A DNA stretch of 64,000 bases from NCBI RefSeq assembly GCF_002813445.1, contig NZ_PHHD01000001.1, positions 2,480,001 through 2,544,000 on the forward strand. The letters run 5' to 3'. This DNA comes from Pseudomonas tolaasii NCPPB 2192 (GTDB taxonomy: Bacteria; Pseudomonadota; Gammaproteobacteria; Pseudomonadales; Pseudomonadaceae). Position 1 is the first letter of the stretch, and each line of letters opens with the position of its first letter. The position numbers and the translations under genes were made by a program. Below the pieces are notes generated by a model, which was not told the DNA's origin, searched no databases, and saw only the letters and a program-made list of their open reading frames with translations. Below, one piece after another: positions 16,620 through 25,053 of this stretch.

Positions 16620-17660
16620 TCACGGCGCCGGATTCGGATGATCCTTCTGGATCGCCTCAATCCCCGCCAATACGTCAGCCGACAACTTCAGCTCGGCACT
16701 GGCAATGTTGCTGTCCAGTTGTTCGAGGCTCGTCGCCCCGATAATGTTGCTGGTCACGAACGGCTGCCGCGTCACAAACGCCAGGGCCATCTGCGCCGGG
16801 TCCAGGCCGTGTTCCCGTGCCAGTGCCACGTAACGGCTGCATGCGGCTTCCGATTGCGGGTTGAAGTAGCGGCTGAAGCGGCTGTACAGGCTTAGTCGCG
16901 CATTGGCCGGGCGTGCGCCGGCTTCGTACTTGCCGCTGAGCATGCCGAATCCCAGGGGCGAGTAAGCCAGCAGCCCGCATTGTTCGCGGATAGCGACTTC
17001 TGCCAGGCCGACTTCAAAGCTGCGGTTGAGCAGGCTGTAGGGGTTCTGGATCGATACGGCACGCGGCCAGCCACGGGCTTCGGCCAGGGCCAGGAATTTC
17101 ATGGCGCCCCACGGCGTTTCGTTGGACAGGCCAATGTGGCGAATCTTGCCGGCCTTGACCTGTTCATCCAGCACCTCAAGGGTTTCTTCGAGTGGCGTCA
17201 GGTCCTCTTCATCTTTATGGACATAACCCAACTGACCGAAGAAATTGGTGCTGCGCTCGGGGGTGTGCAACTGGTAGAGGTCGATCCAGTCGGTTTGCAA
17301 GCGTTTGAGGCTCGCATCCAGGGCTTCGACGATGTGCTGGCGGTTGAGTTTGAGCGGGCCGCCGCGAATATGGCCGAGCTTGTTGCCGGGGCTGGCGATC
17401 TTGGTGGCCAGGACCCAGTCGGCGCGGTCGCCACGGCTTTTGAAGTAGTTGCCGATATAGCGCTCGGTGGCACCGTACGTTTCGGCTTTGGGCGGTACCG
17501 GGTACATTTCTGCCGTGTCGAGGAAGTTGATGCCGGCGGCCTTGGCCCGCTCGATCTGCGCGAAGGCCTCTGCCTCGCTATTCTGCTCGCCCCACGTCAT
17601 GGTACCCAAGGCTATCGCGCTTACTTTCAGATCCGTACGGCCCAGCTGTCGATAATCCAT
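16620..17660 (-). CDS. tas: Tas-like aldo/keto reductase
   Basis: This 346-residue NADPH-dependent aldo/keto reductase is very similar in pattern to E. coli Tas: GTMTWGEQNSEAEAFAQ, FLDTAEMYPVPPK, QNPYSLLNRSFEVGLAEV and the C-terminal LDPAQMALAFVTRQPFV. The catalytic tetrad is consistent with D and Y in DTAEMY, K in LATKI and H in QLHTPE. The start at MDYRQLG has AAGGAG eight bases upstream; eight residues further upstream are dropped. Its physiological substrate is unknown. It is divergent from the rplM-rpsI operon. Confidence 0.88.
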   Translation of the reverse strand: MDYRQLGRTDLKVSAIALGTMTWGEQNSEAEAFAQIERAKAAGINFLDTAEMYPVPPKAETYGATERYIGNYFKSRGDRADWVLATKIASPGNKLGHIRGGPLKLNRQHIVEALDASLKRLQTDWIDLYQLHTPERSTNFFGQLGYVHKDEEDLTPLEETLEVLDEQVKAGKIRHIGLSNETPWGAMKFLALAEARGWPRAVSIQNPYSLLNRSFEVGLAEVAIREQCGLLAYSPLGFGMLSGKYEAGARPANARLSLYSRFSRYFNPQSEAACSRYVALAREHGLDPAQMALAFVTRQPFVTSNIIGATSLEQLDSNIASAELKLSADVLAGIEAIQKDHPNPAP

Positions 17661-17837
17661 CAGGTGCTCCTTGCAGGAAAACAATCATAAAAGCAGGTTG
17701 AATTTTTTTTGGCAATCTGCATAATTGCCCACCTCTTTCTGCAGTGGAAGTGATGCGCCGCCTGCCGAAGAATCTTGCCGTTGAACGGACGCGCCGACCC
17801 GAGCCCCCGATAGCGTCTGTATCCGGCTGCCTTTGAC

Positions 17838-17866
17838 TTGTCAAAGTACGCACTATTCAGTAAGAT
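17838..17866 (+). promoter_or_regulatory. Sigma-70 promoter of rplM-rpsI
   Basis: A -35-like TTGTCA (17838-17843) and a -10-like TAAGAT (17861-17866) are separated by 17 bases and placed about 43 bp before the rplM start, as expected for a strong ribosomal-protein promoter. Confidence 0.6.
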
Positions 17867-17908
17867 CCGCCGTCTAATTTACAGGGCGGCCCCTGAGGCT
17901 ATTAAAGA

Positions 17909-18337
17909 ATGACAACTTTTACTGCAAAACCGGAAACAGTTCAGCGCGACTGGTTTGTCGTCGACGCCGCTGGTCAGACCCTGGGTCGTCTGGCCACTGA
18001 AGTCGCCAGCCGTCTGCGTGGCAAGCACAAGCCTGAGTACACCCCTCACGTTGATACCGGTGACTACATCGTTATCATCAACGCTGAGCAGGTTCGTGTA
18101 ACCGGCAACAAAGCAAGCGACAAAATGTACTACCGTCACTCCGGTTTCCCAGGCGGTATCAAGTCTTCCAACTTCGAAGGCCTGATTGCCAAGAAGCCTG
18201 AAGCCCCGATCGAAATCGCGGTCAAAGGCATGCTGCCTAAGGGCCCACTGGGTCGCGATATGTTTCGCAAGCTGAAAGTCTATGCGGGCGCTGTACACCC
18301 TCATGCTGCTCAGCAGCCCCAAGAACTGAAGTTTTAA
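17909..18337 (+). CDS. rplM: 50S ribosomal protein L13
   Basis: This 142-residue protein is the universal length for bacterial uL13. It has the family features [16 protein letters not shown] at the N-terminus, [24 protein letters not shown] and the [21 protein letters not shown] signature. It assembles early onto 23S rRNA in the large subunit. It is the first gene of the conserved rplM-rpsI operon, 14 bp ahead of rpsI. In E. coli L13 represses its own operon; nothing here confirms or excludes that. Confidence 0.98.
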
Positions 18338-18351
18338 CGGAATAGTTCATT

Positions 18352-18744
18352 ATGTCGGCGACTCAAAATTACGGCACTGGCCGTCGCAAAACCGCAACCG
18401 CTCGCGTTTTCCTGCGTCCGGGTACTGGTAACATCTCGATCAACAACTGCTCCCTGGACAACTTCTTCGGCCGCGAAACTGCCCGCATGGTAGTTCGTCA
18501 GCCGCTGGAACTGACCGAGACCGTTGAAAAGTTCGACATCTACGTCACCGTTATCGGTGGCGGTGTAAGTGGTCAAGCTGGCGCAATCCGCCACGGTATC
18601 ACTCGCGCTCTGATGAGCTACGACGAAACCCTGCGTAGCGCTCTGCGCAAAGCTGGCTTCGTAACTCGCGATGCCCGTGAAGTTGAACGTAAGAAAGTCG
18701 GTCTGCGTAAAGCGCGTAAGCGTCCGCAGTACTCGAAGCGTTAA
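18352..18744 (+). CDS. rpsI: 30S ribosomal protein S9
   Basis: This 130-residue uS9 has the usual start YGTGRRKTATARVFLRPG, the GGGVSGQAGAIRHGI core and the basic tail KVGLRKARKRPQYSKR. The tail reaches into the ribosomal P site. It is transcribed with rplM, and a strong terminator lies 17 bp beyond its stop. Confidence 0.98.
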   Translation: MSATQNYGTGRRKTATARVFLRPGTGNISINNCSLDNFFGRETARMVVRQPLELTETVEKFDIYVTVIGGGVSGQAGAIRHGITRALMSYDETLRSALRKAGFVTRDAREVERKKVGLRKARKRPQYSKR

Positions 18745-18761
18745 TTCGCTTTACGTTCCAC

Positions 18762-18799
18762 AAAAACGCCCAGCCTCCTCACGGAGCTGGGCGTTTTTT
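18762..18799 (+). terminator. Terminator of rplM-rpsI
   Basis: A 9-bp stem ACGCCCAGC/GCTGGGCGT (18766-18774 and 18786-18794) with an 11-base loop is followed by six T. Confidence 0.92.
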
Positions 18800-18837
18800 A
18801 TTGCCTGCGATTTATGCACAAATTTGCGCGTGACAAC

Positions 18838-18864
18838 TTGCCACATCCGTAGACCCCCTATACT
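18838..18864 (+). promoter_or_regulatory. Probable petABC promoter
   Basis: A -10-like TATACT (18859-18864) is preceded by TTGCCA (18838-18843) with a short 15-base spacer. It is about 150 bp before petA, leaving a long 5' leader. The -35 assignment is weak. Confidence 0.4.
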
Positions 18865-19010
18865 ACAAGGCCTGGGGGCCAAGCCCAGGGCAATTCCCTT
18901 GTCATACGTGGGGCTTTTCATTACCATCCGACAAAATTTTTATAAGCAAAGCTTCAATACTTAGTAGACGCCTGATTTAACAGGCCAAAAAGCTGATGGG
19001 AGAGGACTGA

Positions 19011-19607
19011 ATGAGCAATGACGGCGTGAATGCAGGCCGGCGTCGCTTCTTGGTAGCAGCCACATCCGTGGTGGGTGCTGCAGGAGCGGTGGGGGCTGCG
19101 GTCCCGTTCGTGGGGTCATGGTTTCCCAGTGCCAAGGCGAAAGCCGCAGGTGCACCGGTGAAGGTGAATGTCAGCAAGATCGACCCAGGCCAGCAAATGA
19201 TTGCTGAGTGGCGCGGTCAGCCCGTATTCATCGTTCGTCGTACCGAGGAAATCCTGGGGAATCTGAAGAAAATCGAGGGCCAGCTGTCCGACCCCGACTC
19301 GAAGAACTCCGACCAACCCGCTTACGTCGACAAGGAAGTTCGTTCGATCAAGCCAGAGATCCTTTTGCTGATCGGTATCTGCACCCACCTGGGCTGCTCG
19401 CCTACCTTCCGCCCTGAAGTGGCACCTGCCGACCTTGGCAAGGACTGGGTCGGTGGTTATTTCTGCCCTTGCCACGGTTCTCACTACGACCTCGCCGGCC
19501 GCGTCTACAAGTCACAACCCGCACCACTGAACCTGCCAGTTCCGCCACATCACTACGAGACTGACAGTGTCATTGTCATTGGCGTCGACGAGGGGGAGAA
19601 AGCCTGA
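19011..19607 (+). CDS. petA: Ubiquinol-cytochrome c reductase Rieske iron-sulfur subunit
   Basis: This 198-residue Rieske protein belongs to the cytochrome bc1 complex and carries electrons from ubiquinol to cytochrome c1. A twin-arginine signal-anchor (NAGRRRFLVAATSVVGAAG, residues 8-26) directs Tat export and anchors the protein. The 2Fe-2S ligands sit in CTHLGCSP (C124, H126, disulfide C129) and CPCHGSHYD (C152, H155, disulfide C154). It is the first gene of petABC; its stop overlaps the petB start by one base (TGATG), indicating translational coupling. Confidence 0.97.
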   Translation: MSNDGVNAGRRRFLVAATSVVGAAGAVGAAVPFVGSWFPSAKAKAAGAPVKVNVSKIDPGQQMIAEWRGQPVFIVRRTEEILGNLKKIEGQLSDPDSKNSDQPAYVDKEVRSIKPEILLLIGICTHLGCSPTFRPEVAPADLGKDWVGGYFCPCHGSHYDLAGRVYKSQPAPLNLPVPPHHYETDSVIVIGVDEGEKA

Positions 19608-20818
19608 TGAGCAAGTTCATGGATTGGGTGGATGCGCGTTTCCCCGCAACCAAAATGTGGGAAGACCATCTCAGCAAATATTACGCACCAAAAAACTTTA
19701 ACTTCTTCTACTTCTTCGGCTCGCTGGCGCTGCTGGTGCTGGTCAACCAGATCGTCACCGGCGTCTGGCTGACGATGAGCTACACCCCGTCGGCGGAAGA
19801 AGCGTTCGCCTCCGTCGAATACATCATGCGTGACGTCGAGTACGGCTCGATCCTGCGCCTGCTGCACTCCACCGGCGCCTCGGCGTTCTTCATCGTTGTC
19901 TACCTGCACATGTTCCGCGGCCTGCTCTACGGTTCGTACCAGAAACCACGCGAGCTGGTGTGGGTGTTCGGCATGCTGATCTACCTGGCGCTGATGGCCG
20001 AAGCCTTTATGGGTTACCTGCTGCCGTGGGGCCAGATGTCGTACTGGGGCGCCCAGGTGATCATCTCGCTGTTCGGTGCCATTCCGGTGATCGGCAACGA
20101 CCTGACCCAGTGGATCCGTGGTGACTACCTGATCTCCGGCATCACCCTGAACCGCTTCTTCGCCTTGCACGTGGTGGCTTTGCCGATCGTGATTCTCGGC
20201 CTGGTGGTGCTGCACATTCTGGCGCTGCACGAAGTGGGCTCGAACAACCCCGATGGTGTGGACATCAAGAAGCACAAGGACGAAAACGGCGTGCCGCTCG
20301 ATGGAATTCCTTTCCACCCGTACTACACCGTCAAAGACATCGTCGGCGTGGTGGTGTTCCTGTTCGTGTTCTGCTCGATCGTGTTCTTTTTCCCGGAGAT
20401 GGGCGGTTATTTCCTGGAGAAACCCAACTTTGAGCAAGCCAACGCCTTCAAGACACCCGAGCACATTGCCCCGGTCTGGTACTTCACGCCGTTCTACGCG
20501 ATTTTGCGGGCGATTCCCGACAAACTCATGGGTGTGATCGCCATGGGCGCGGCCATTGCGGTGCTGTTCGTGCTGCCCTGGCTCGACCGCAGCCCGGTCA
20601 AGTCCATGCGCTACAAGGGCTGGCTGAGCAAGATCTGGTTGTGGGTGTTCTGCATCGCGTTCGTCATCCTGGGTGTTCTCGGCGTGTTGGCGCCAACTCC
20701 GGAGCGTACGTTGCTGTCGCAGGTCTGCACCTTCCTGTACTTCGCCTACTTCATTCTGATGCCGTTCTACACCCGGCTTGAGAAGACCAAACCGGTACCG
20801 GAAAGGGTGACTGGCTGA
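19607..20818 (+). CDS. petB: Ubiquinol-cytochrome c reductase cytochrome b subunit
   Basis: This 403-residue integral membrane subunit of the bc1 complex holds two b hemes and both quinone sites. Eight or more hydrophobic helices are visible. Heme-ligand histidines lie in LLHSTGASAFFIVVYLHMFRG and FFALHVVALPIVILGLVVLHI. The Qo-site PEWY-type motif appears as PVWYFTPFYAILRAIPDK. Length matches a cytochrome b without a fused cytochrome c1. It overlaps petA and petC by one base each. Confidence 0.97.
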   Translation: MSKFMDWVDARFPATKMWEDHLSKYYAPKNFNFFYFFGSLALLVLVNQIVTGVWLTMSYTPSAEEAFASVEYIMRDVEYGSILRLLHSTGASAFFIVVYLHMFRGLLYGSYQKPRELVWVFGMLIYLALMAEAFMGYLLPWGQMSYWGAQVIISLFGAIPVIGNDLTQWIRGDYLISGITLNRFFALHVVALPIVILGLVVLHILALHEVGSNNPDGVDIKKHKDENGVPLDGIPFHPYYTVKDIVGVVVFLFVFCSIVFFFPEMGGYFLEKPNFEQANAFKTPEHIAPVWYFTPFYAILRAIPDKLMGVIAMGAAIAVLFVLPWLDRSPVKSMRYKGWLSKIWLWVFCIAFVILGVLGVLAPTPERTLLSQVCTFLYFAYFILMPFYTRLEKTKPVPERVTG

Positions 20819-21597
20819 TGAAAAAATTATTCGTAGCTTTGATGCTTGCGGCCCTGCCGCTACTGTCCTTCGCCGCCGAGCATGGCGCGGAACTGGAGAA
20901 AGTCGACATTGACGTCTCCGACAAGGCCGCCATGCAGGATGGCCTGCGCACCTTCACCAACTACTGCATGGGCTGCCACAGTGCCAAGTTCCAGCGCTAT
21001 GAGCGTGTTGCCGACGACCTGGGCATCCCCCATGACGTGATGCTCAGCCATTCGGTGTTCACCGGCGCCAAGATCGGCGACCACATGAACATCGGCATGC
21101 AACCGGCTGACGCCAAGACCTGGTTCGGCGCCGCGCCGCCGGACCTGACCCTGGTCGCCCGCGTGCGTGGCACCGATTGGCTCTACGGCTACCTGAAGTC
21201 CTTCTACGAAGACCCTGCGCGCCCTTACGGCGTGAACAACAAAGTCTTCCCGAATGTCGGTATGCCCAACGTTCTGGTCGGCCTGCAGGGTCGCCAAGTG
21301 GTAGGATGCAAGCAGGTTCAGGTCGTTGAAGACGGCAAGAAGCAATATGATCCGTTGACCGGCACGCCTCTGACCCATGAAGCGTGCGATCAACTGACCA
21401 TCGTGCCCAAGACCGGTACGCAGAACGAAGAGCAGTTCGACCAGACCGTGAAAAACCTGGTGACCTTCCTGGCTTACTCGGCCAACCCGGTCAAACTGCA
21501 GCATCAGCGCATCGGTACGTACGTCTTGCTGTACCTGGCTTTCTTCTTCGTATTCGCCTATCTGCTCAAACGCGAATACTGGAAGGATGTGCATTGA
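20818..21597 (+). CDS. petC: Cytochrome c1
   Basis: This 259-residue cytochrome c1 is the third bc1 subunit. A cleaved signal peptide (MKKLFVALMLAALPLLSFAA) is followed by the heme-attachment motif CMGCH (C50, C53, H54). A methionine ligand is expected in NVGMPNVL, and a C-terminal membrane anchor (about 234-252) precedes a basic tail LKREYWKD. It passes electrons to soluble cytochromes in the periplasm. A long hairpin 29 bp beyond the stop separates it from sspA. Confidence 0.96.
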   Translation: MKKLFVALMLAALPLLSFAAEHGAELEKVDIDVSDKAAMQDGLRTFTNYCMGCHSAKFQRYERVADDLGIPHDVMLSHSVFTGAKIGDHMNIGMQPADAKTWFGAAPPDLTLVARVRGTDWLYGYLKSFYEDPARPYGVNNKVFPNVGMPNVLVGLQGRQVVGCKQVQVVEDGKKQYDPLTGTPLTHEACDQLTIVPKTGTQNEEQFDQTVKNLVTFLAYSANPVKLQHQRIGTYVLLYLAFFFVFAYLLKREYWKDVH

Positions 21598-21626
21598 TCC
21601 AACCGTAAGCAATTGCTGTTAATCTT

Positions 21627-21708
21627 GCGCGCCCAGCGGCATCTCTGAACACGTAGTGGTCTGGTTCGATCAGGCTCTACAGGGATGCTCTCTGGGCGCG
21701 CTCGTTTT
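21627..21708 (+). terminator. Long imperfect hairpin between petC and sspA
   Basis: Outer arms GCGCGCCCAG/CTGGGCGCGC (21627-21636 and 21692-21701) enclose inner arms GCATCTCTG/CAGGGATGC (one G-T pair) and a ~32-base loop. TCGTTTTTG follows. It would act as a terminator of petABC with possible readthrough into sspAB; its size is unusual for a simple terminator. Confidence 0.65.
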
Positions 21709-21746
21709 TGAGCTTTCGATAATTTCAACAAGCGAGGAGGACCGCC

Positions 21747-22364
21747 ATGGGCGTGACCAACCGGTTGGCCTGTTACTCCGACCCCGCCGACCACTATTCC
21801 CACCGAGTGCGTATCGTGCTCGCAGAGAAGGGTGTCAGCGCAGAGATCATCAGTGTGGAGGCGGGCCGTCAGCCGCCAAAACTGATCGAAGTGAACCCTT
21901 ACGGCAGCTTGCCCACCCTGGTCGACCGCGACCTGGCGTTGTGGGAGTCGACCGTGGTGATGGAATACCTGGATGAGCGTTACCCGCATCCGCCTTTGCT
22001 GCCGGTGTACCCGGTGGCACGCGCCAACAGCCGCCTGCTGATCCACCGGATCCAGCGTGACTGGTGCGGGCTGGTGGATGTGATTCTGGATTCACGTACA
22101 AAAGAAGCCGTTCGGGTGCAGGCGCGCAAGGAATTGCGCGAGAGCCTGACCGGTGTTTCGCCGCTGTTCGCCGACAAGCCTTTTTTCCTCAGTGAGGAAC
22201 AAAGCTTGGTGGATTGCTGCCTATTACCCATACTCTGGCGCTTGCCGATTCTCGGTATTGAACTGCCGCGGCCGGCCAAGCCGTTGCTTGATTACATGGA
22301 GCGCCAGTTTGCGCGTGAGGCTTTCCAGGCGAGTCTGTCTGGTGTCGAACGCGACATGCGCTAA
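21747..22364 (+). CDS. sspA: Stringent starvation protein A
   Basis: This 205-residue protein has the glutathione-S-transferase fold: a thioredoxin-like N-terminal domain (about 8-85, with the YGSLPTLVDRDLALWESTVVMEYLDERYPHPPLLP block) and an all-helical C-terminal domain. SspA binds RNA polymerase and acts as a transcription factor in stress and virulence rather than as an enzyme. GAGGAGG lies upstream of the start. It is followed 17 bp later by sspB, the usual arrangement. The bc1 operon precedes it. Confidence 0.95.
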   Translation: MGVTNRLACYSDPADHYSHRVRIVLAEKGVSAEIISVEAGRQPPKLIEVNPYGSLPTLVDRDLALWESTVVMEYLDERYPHPPLLPVYPVARANSRLLIHRIQRDWCGLVDVILDSRTKEAVRVQARKELRESLTGVSPLFADKPFFLSEEQSLVDCCLLPILWRLPILGIELPRPAKPLLDYMERQFAREAFQASLSGVERDMR

Positions 22365-22381
22365 GGCTTAAGGAGCCGCTG

Positions 22382-22801
22382 ATGAACTCCAGTCGACCCT
22401 ATTTGGTCCGCGCGCTCTATGAGTGGATTGTGGACAACGATTGCACCCCGCACATGCTGGTCAACTCCGAATTTCCCAAGGTTGACGTGCCGCAAGGCTT
22501 TGCCAGTGACGGGCAGATTGTACTGAACGTATCACCCAGCGCCGTGCGCCACCTGCACATGGACAACGAGGCAGTGAGCTTCGAAGGGCGTTTTGGCGGC
22601 GTGCCGCACACGCTGTTCGTGCCGATTGGCGCCATCCTCGGCATCTATGCCCGGGAAAATGGCCAGGGCATGGTGTTTGATCTGGAGTCGCCTTTCGAGG
22701 AAGACGAAGCGATCGAAGACGAAAACGGCGATGACCTGCCACCACCGGATACAGAGCCGCCGCGCCCAAGCGGCCGGCCGAGCCTGAAAGTGGTGAAGTA
22801 A
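22382..22801 (+). CDS. sspB: ClpXP protease specificity-enhancing factor SspB
   Basis: This 139-residue adaptor delivers ssrA-tagged proteins to ClpXP. The folded domain (about 5-110) begins SSRPYLVRALYEWIVDNDCTPHMLVN, as in known SspB, and contains VPIGAILGIYARENGQGM. An acidic linker (EEDEAIEDENGDD) then leads to the short ClpX-binding tail RPSLKVVK at the very end. It is co-transcribed with sspA and followed by a strong terminator. Confidence 0.95.
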   Translation: MNSSRPYLVRALYEWIVDNDCTPHMLVNSEFPKVDVPQGFASDGQIVLNVSPSAVRHLHMDNEAVSFEGRFGGVPHTLFVPIGAILGIYARENGQGMVFDLESPFEEDEAIEDENGDDLPPPDTEPPRPSGRPSLKVVK

Positions 22802-22826
22802 CCGGCTTTTACCCTCGGGTAAGCCA

Positions 22827-22861
22827 CAAAAATGCCCCGGCCTGTGCCGGGGCATTTTTTT
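22827..22861 (+). terminator. Terminator of sspAB
   Basis: A 10-bp stem ATGCCCCGGC/GCCGGGGCAT (22832-22841 and 22846-22855) with a 4-base loop is flanked by five A on the left and seven T on the right. Confidence 0.95.
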
Positions 22862-22899
22862 GCGCGCTTGATATGGATGAAAGTCGCGTCAGAACGGTG

Positions 22900-22909
22900 A
22901 TCGTACAAC
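22900..22909 (+). promoter_or_regulatory. Putative operator half-site upstream of the FadR-type regulator
   Basis: ATCGTACAAC here is the exact reverse complement of GTTGTACGAT at the kdgD promoter (25172-25181). It lies just upstream of a -10-like TATGAT (22920-22925), a position suited to autoregulation of the regulator gene at 22960. The second half-site is poorly conserved, so this is tentative. Confidence 0.4.
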
Positions 22910-22959
22910 CGCCATGGGCTATGATGCCCCCTCAAGTTCGCCGAGAAAGATGATTCATC

Positions 22960-23709
22960 ATGGAAAACGCCAACGCCGCCCCTCGTCTTCCCCGCAAGCG
23001 CCGCAGCCTTGCCCAGGAATTGGTCACGGTGTTGTCCGAGCAGATCCGCGACGGCCAGCTCAAGCGGGGCGACAAACTGCCCACCGAGTCGGCGATCATG
23101 GATGCCCATGGGGTCAGCCGCACAGTGGTGCGCGAGGCCATCTCCCGTCTGCAGGCAGCAGGGCAGGTCGAAACCCGCCACGGTATCGGCACTTTTGTAT
23201 TGGACACGCCAAGCCCGAGCGGCTTCCGGATCGACCCGGCCACCGTAGTGACATTGCGTGATGTGCTGGCGATTCTGGAGCTGCGCATCAGCCTGGAAGT
23301 GGAATCCGCCGGGCTTGCTGCCTTGCGCCGCAGCGATGAGCAACTGGCCGCCATGCGCGCTGCCCTCGACGCGCTGAATGAAAGCGCTGCCCACGCTGGC
23401 GATGCCGTGGCGTCGGATTTTGCGTTCCACCTGGAAATCGCATTGTCCACCGGCAACCGCTACTTCACCGACATCATGACCCACCTGGGCACCAGCATCA
23501 TTCCGCGTACCCGCCTGAACTCGGCGCGCCTGGCTCACGATGACCAGCAGCACTACATGGGCCGCCTGAGCCGCGAACACGAAGAAATTTACGAGGCGAT
23601 TGCCCGCCAGGATTCGGACGCCGCACGCGCAGCCATGCGCCTGCACTTGACCAACAGCCGTGAACGACTGCGCCATGCCCATGAAGAGGCAGAAGCGCAG
23701 CGCGGTTGA
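22960..23709 (+). CDS. FadR-family GntR-type regulator, probable controller of the glucarate/galactarate genes
   Basis: This 249-residue regulator has an N-terminal GntR winged helix (about 12-80: LAQELVTVLSEQIRDGQLKRGDKLPTE, then HGVSRTVVREAISRLQAAG and HGIGTFV) and a C-terminal all-helical FCD sensor domain. Metal-binding histidines of FCD proteins are plausible in FAFHLEIA, MGRLSREHEEIYEAI and MRLHLTNS. Regulators of this type commonly sit beside sugar-acid genes and release DNA on binding the sugar acid. A shared GTTGTACGAT element at its own promoter and at kdgD supports control of the downstream catabolic genes; this is inference. An oppositely oriented phospholipase-like gene separates it from kdgD. 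Confidence 0.85.
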   Translation: MENANAAPRLPRKRRSLAQELVTVLSEQIRDGQLKRGDKLPTESAIMDAHGVSRTVVREAISRLQAAGQVETRHGIGTFVLDTPSPSGFRIDPATVVTLRDVLAILELRISLEVESAGLAALRRSDEQLAAMRAALDALNESAAHAGDAVASDFAFHLEIALSTGNRYFTDIMTHLGTSIIPRTRLNSARLAHDDQQHYMGRLSREHEEIYEAIARQDSDAARAAMRLHLTNSRERLRHAHEEAEAQRG

Positions 23710-23736
23710 AGGTGATGCCTATCGAGTGTGGGCTTG

Positions 23737-23823
23737 TGTGGGAGCTGGCTTGCCTGCGATGCAGACACCTCGGTATCTCAGGCAGACCCGGTTGATGCCA
23801 TCGCAGGCAAGCCAGCTCCCACA
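23737..23823. repeat. REP pair (REPIN)
   Basis: TGTGGGAGCTGGCTTGCCTG (from 23737) and its inverted copy ending CTCCCACA at 23823 flank a short imperfect hairpin. It lies between the converging regulator and phospholipase-like genes. Confidence 0.88.
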
Positions 23824-23856
23824 GTTGATCTTCATTGCCTTGGGTGATGCGCCTGC

Positions 23857-25014
23857 TTAACTGGCCGGTTGATTGGGCTTGTAGTCCTTGAGCAGCAAGT
23901 AAGTACTCCACCCCCACCAGTCATTGGTCCAGTGCTTGTCGTTGAGGTCATTCACGTCCTTGCGGCGCAGCACCTTGTCACCCTCCCTCTTGAACAGCGG
24001 CGAGAAGTTGTTCGCCGGGTTCTGCGCGGCGTTCAAGTCCGGCACATACAGCGGCGCCTTGAAGCTGGCCGGGGAGGGCGCTGCGCCGCTGAGGAAGGTC
24101 TCGAAGATTTCATCGGCCGAGGCCTGTACCGCGCGTTTGACCATGGCGCGGTTGTCCGCGTCGATGCTGTCGAAATAGCGTTTATCGCCGTAGGCGTGCC
24201 ACTGATCGCCCATGGCATTGCGCACCTTGAGCCCGAATTTGCTGTCTTCGTCATGCATGAAACGGCTGATCAGCGAACCCAGTTCACCCGGCGTGACCAC
24301 GGCAGCCAGTTGTTTGCGCGGCACGCGCAAGTGGCCGGCGGAAAACAGATCGGTCAAAAAGTGATCGGCGAAGCTATTCATGGCGTAGGCCAACTCGAGC
24401 GCCTGGTCAGTGCCGGTTTGATGGGCGACGACCGCTTGTTGCAGCGCCGCTGTATGACCGGCCAGGTAAGCCGACAAGGCCCATTCGCCGAAATGATCAG
24501 CGTTGTCCGCCGCCAGTTTCAGGTAACGCCCCAGCGGAATCAGCGCCGACACCGCGCTGCCGCCCCCGGTGATGCGGTTCCACTCTTCCGACAACGTATC
24601 ACCCAGCGCGTCATAGGCTTCATGGGGTTGCTTGCCCTCCCGGATCGCCTGGTTGACCGCGTTGATCTCCTTTTGCATCACCGCGAGGATTTTGCCGGCT
24701 TCGTCTCGTGAAGCCGGCAATACGGCCAGTGAATTAAACGCGGCGGTAAAGCGTTTCACACGATCGGCAGGGGAGGCGCCGTCGCTGATGGGCTGGCCTG
24801 GAATACCGTAAAAGTCACCGCCCAGGGCAATCACCTGGCCATAAGTCAGCGCCAGCCCGTTGGGCAGGTGCAGTTCCACTTGCCGCGCGGGAATCGCCGG
24901 AGCGCCCTTGACGAAACGCAGCAGCGTATCGTCGCCGATAGCCGTGTGTTCGCCGCCTTCAAAGCGCAGGGTAGGCGGGTTTTTCTCGGGTGCAGCGAGT
25001 TCAAGACCTGACAT
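23857..25014 (-). CDS. Zinc-dependent phospholipase C-like protein under a LexA-type box
   Basis: This 385-residue protein resembles the zinc-dependent phospholipase C family (Bacillus cereus PLC fold). The segment ADHFLTDLFSAGH has H218-x3-D222-x5-H228, the exact spacing of the B. cereus zinc ligands (H118/D122/H128). Further candidate ligands are D67 (GGDFYG), H174 and H254 (RFMHDED). Enzymes of this fold cleave phosphodiesters of phospholipids. Unlike the Bacillus enzyme it has no signal peptide or lipobox (MSGLELAAPEKN), so it is cytoplasmic or exported by another route. Start support is good: AAGGAG 7 bases upstream. A LexA-like site (25054-25069) overlaps the likely transcription start, suggesting SOS control. 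It interrupts the glucarate/galactarate region on the opposite strand and seems unrelated to it. Activity is not proven by sequence. Confidence 0.75.
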   Translation of the reverse strand: MSGLELAAPEKNPPTLRFEGGEHTAIGDDTLLRFVKGAPAIPARQVELHLPNGLALTYGQVIALGGDFYGIPGQPISDGASPADRVKRFTAAFNSLAVLPASRDEAGKILAVMQKEINAVNQAIREGKQPHEAYDALGDTLSEEWNRITGGGSAVSALIPLGRYLKLAADNADHFGEWALSAYLAGHTAALQQAVVAHQTGTDQALELAYAMNSFADHFLTDLFSAGHLRVPRKQLAAVVTPGELGSLISRFMHDEDSKFGLKVRNAMGDQWHAYGDKRYFDSIDADNRAMVKRAVQASADEIFETFLSGAAPSPASFKAPLYVPDLNAAQNPANNFSPLFKREGDKVLRRKDVNDLNDKHWTNDWWGWSTYLLLKDYKPNQPAS

Positions 25015-25053
25015 GTTAGCTCCTTGCTATGTCGTAGGAATCTTCCTTTTTAA

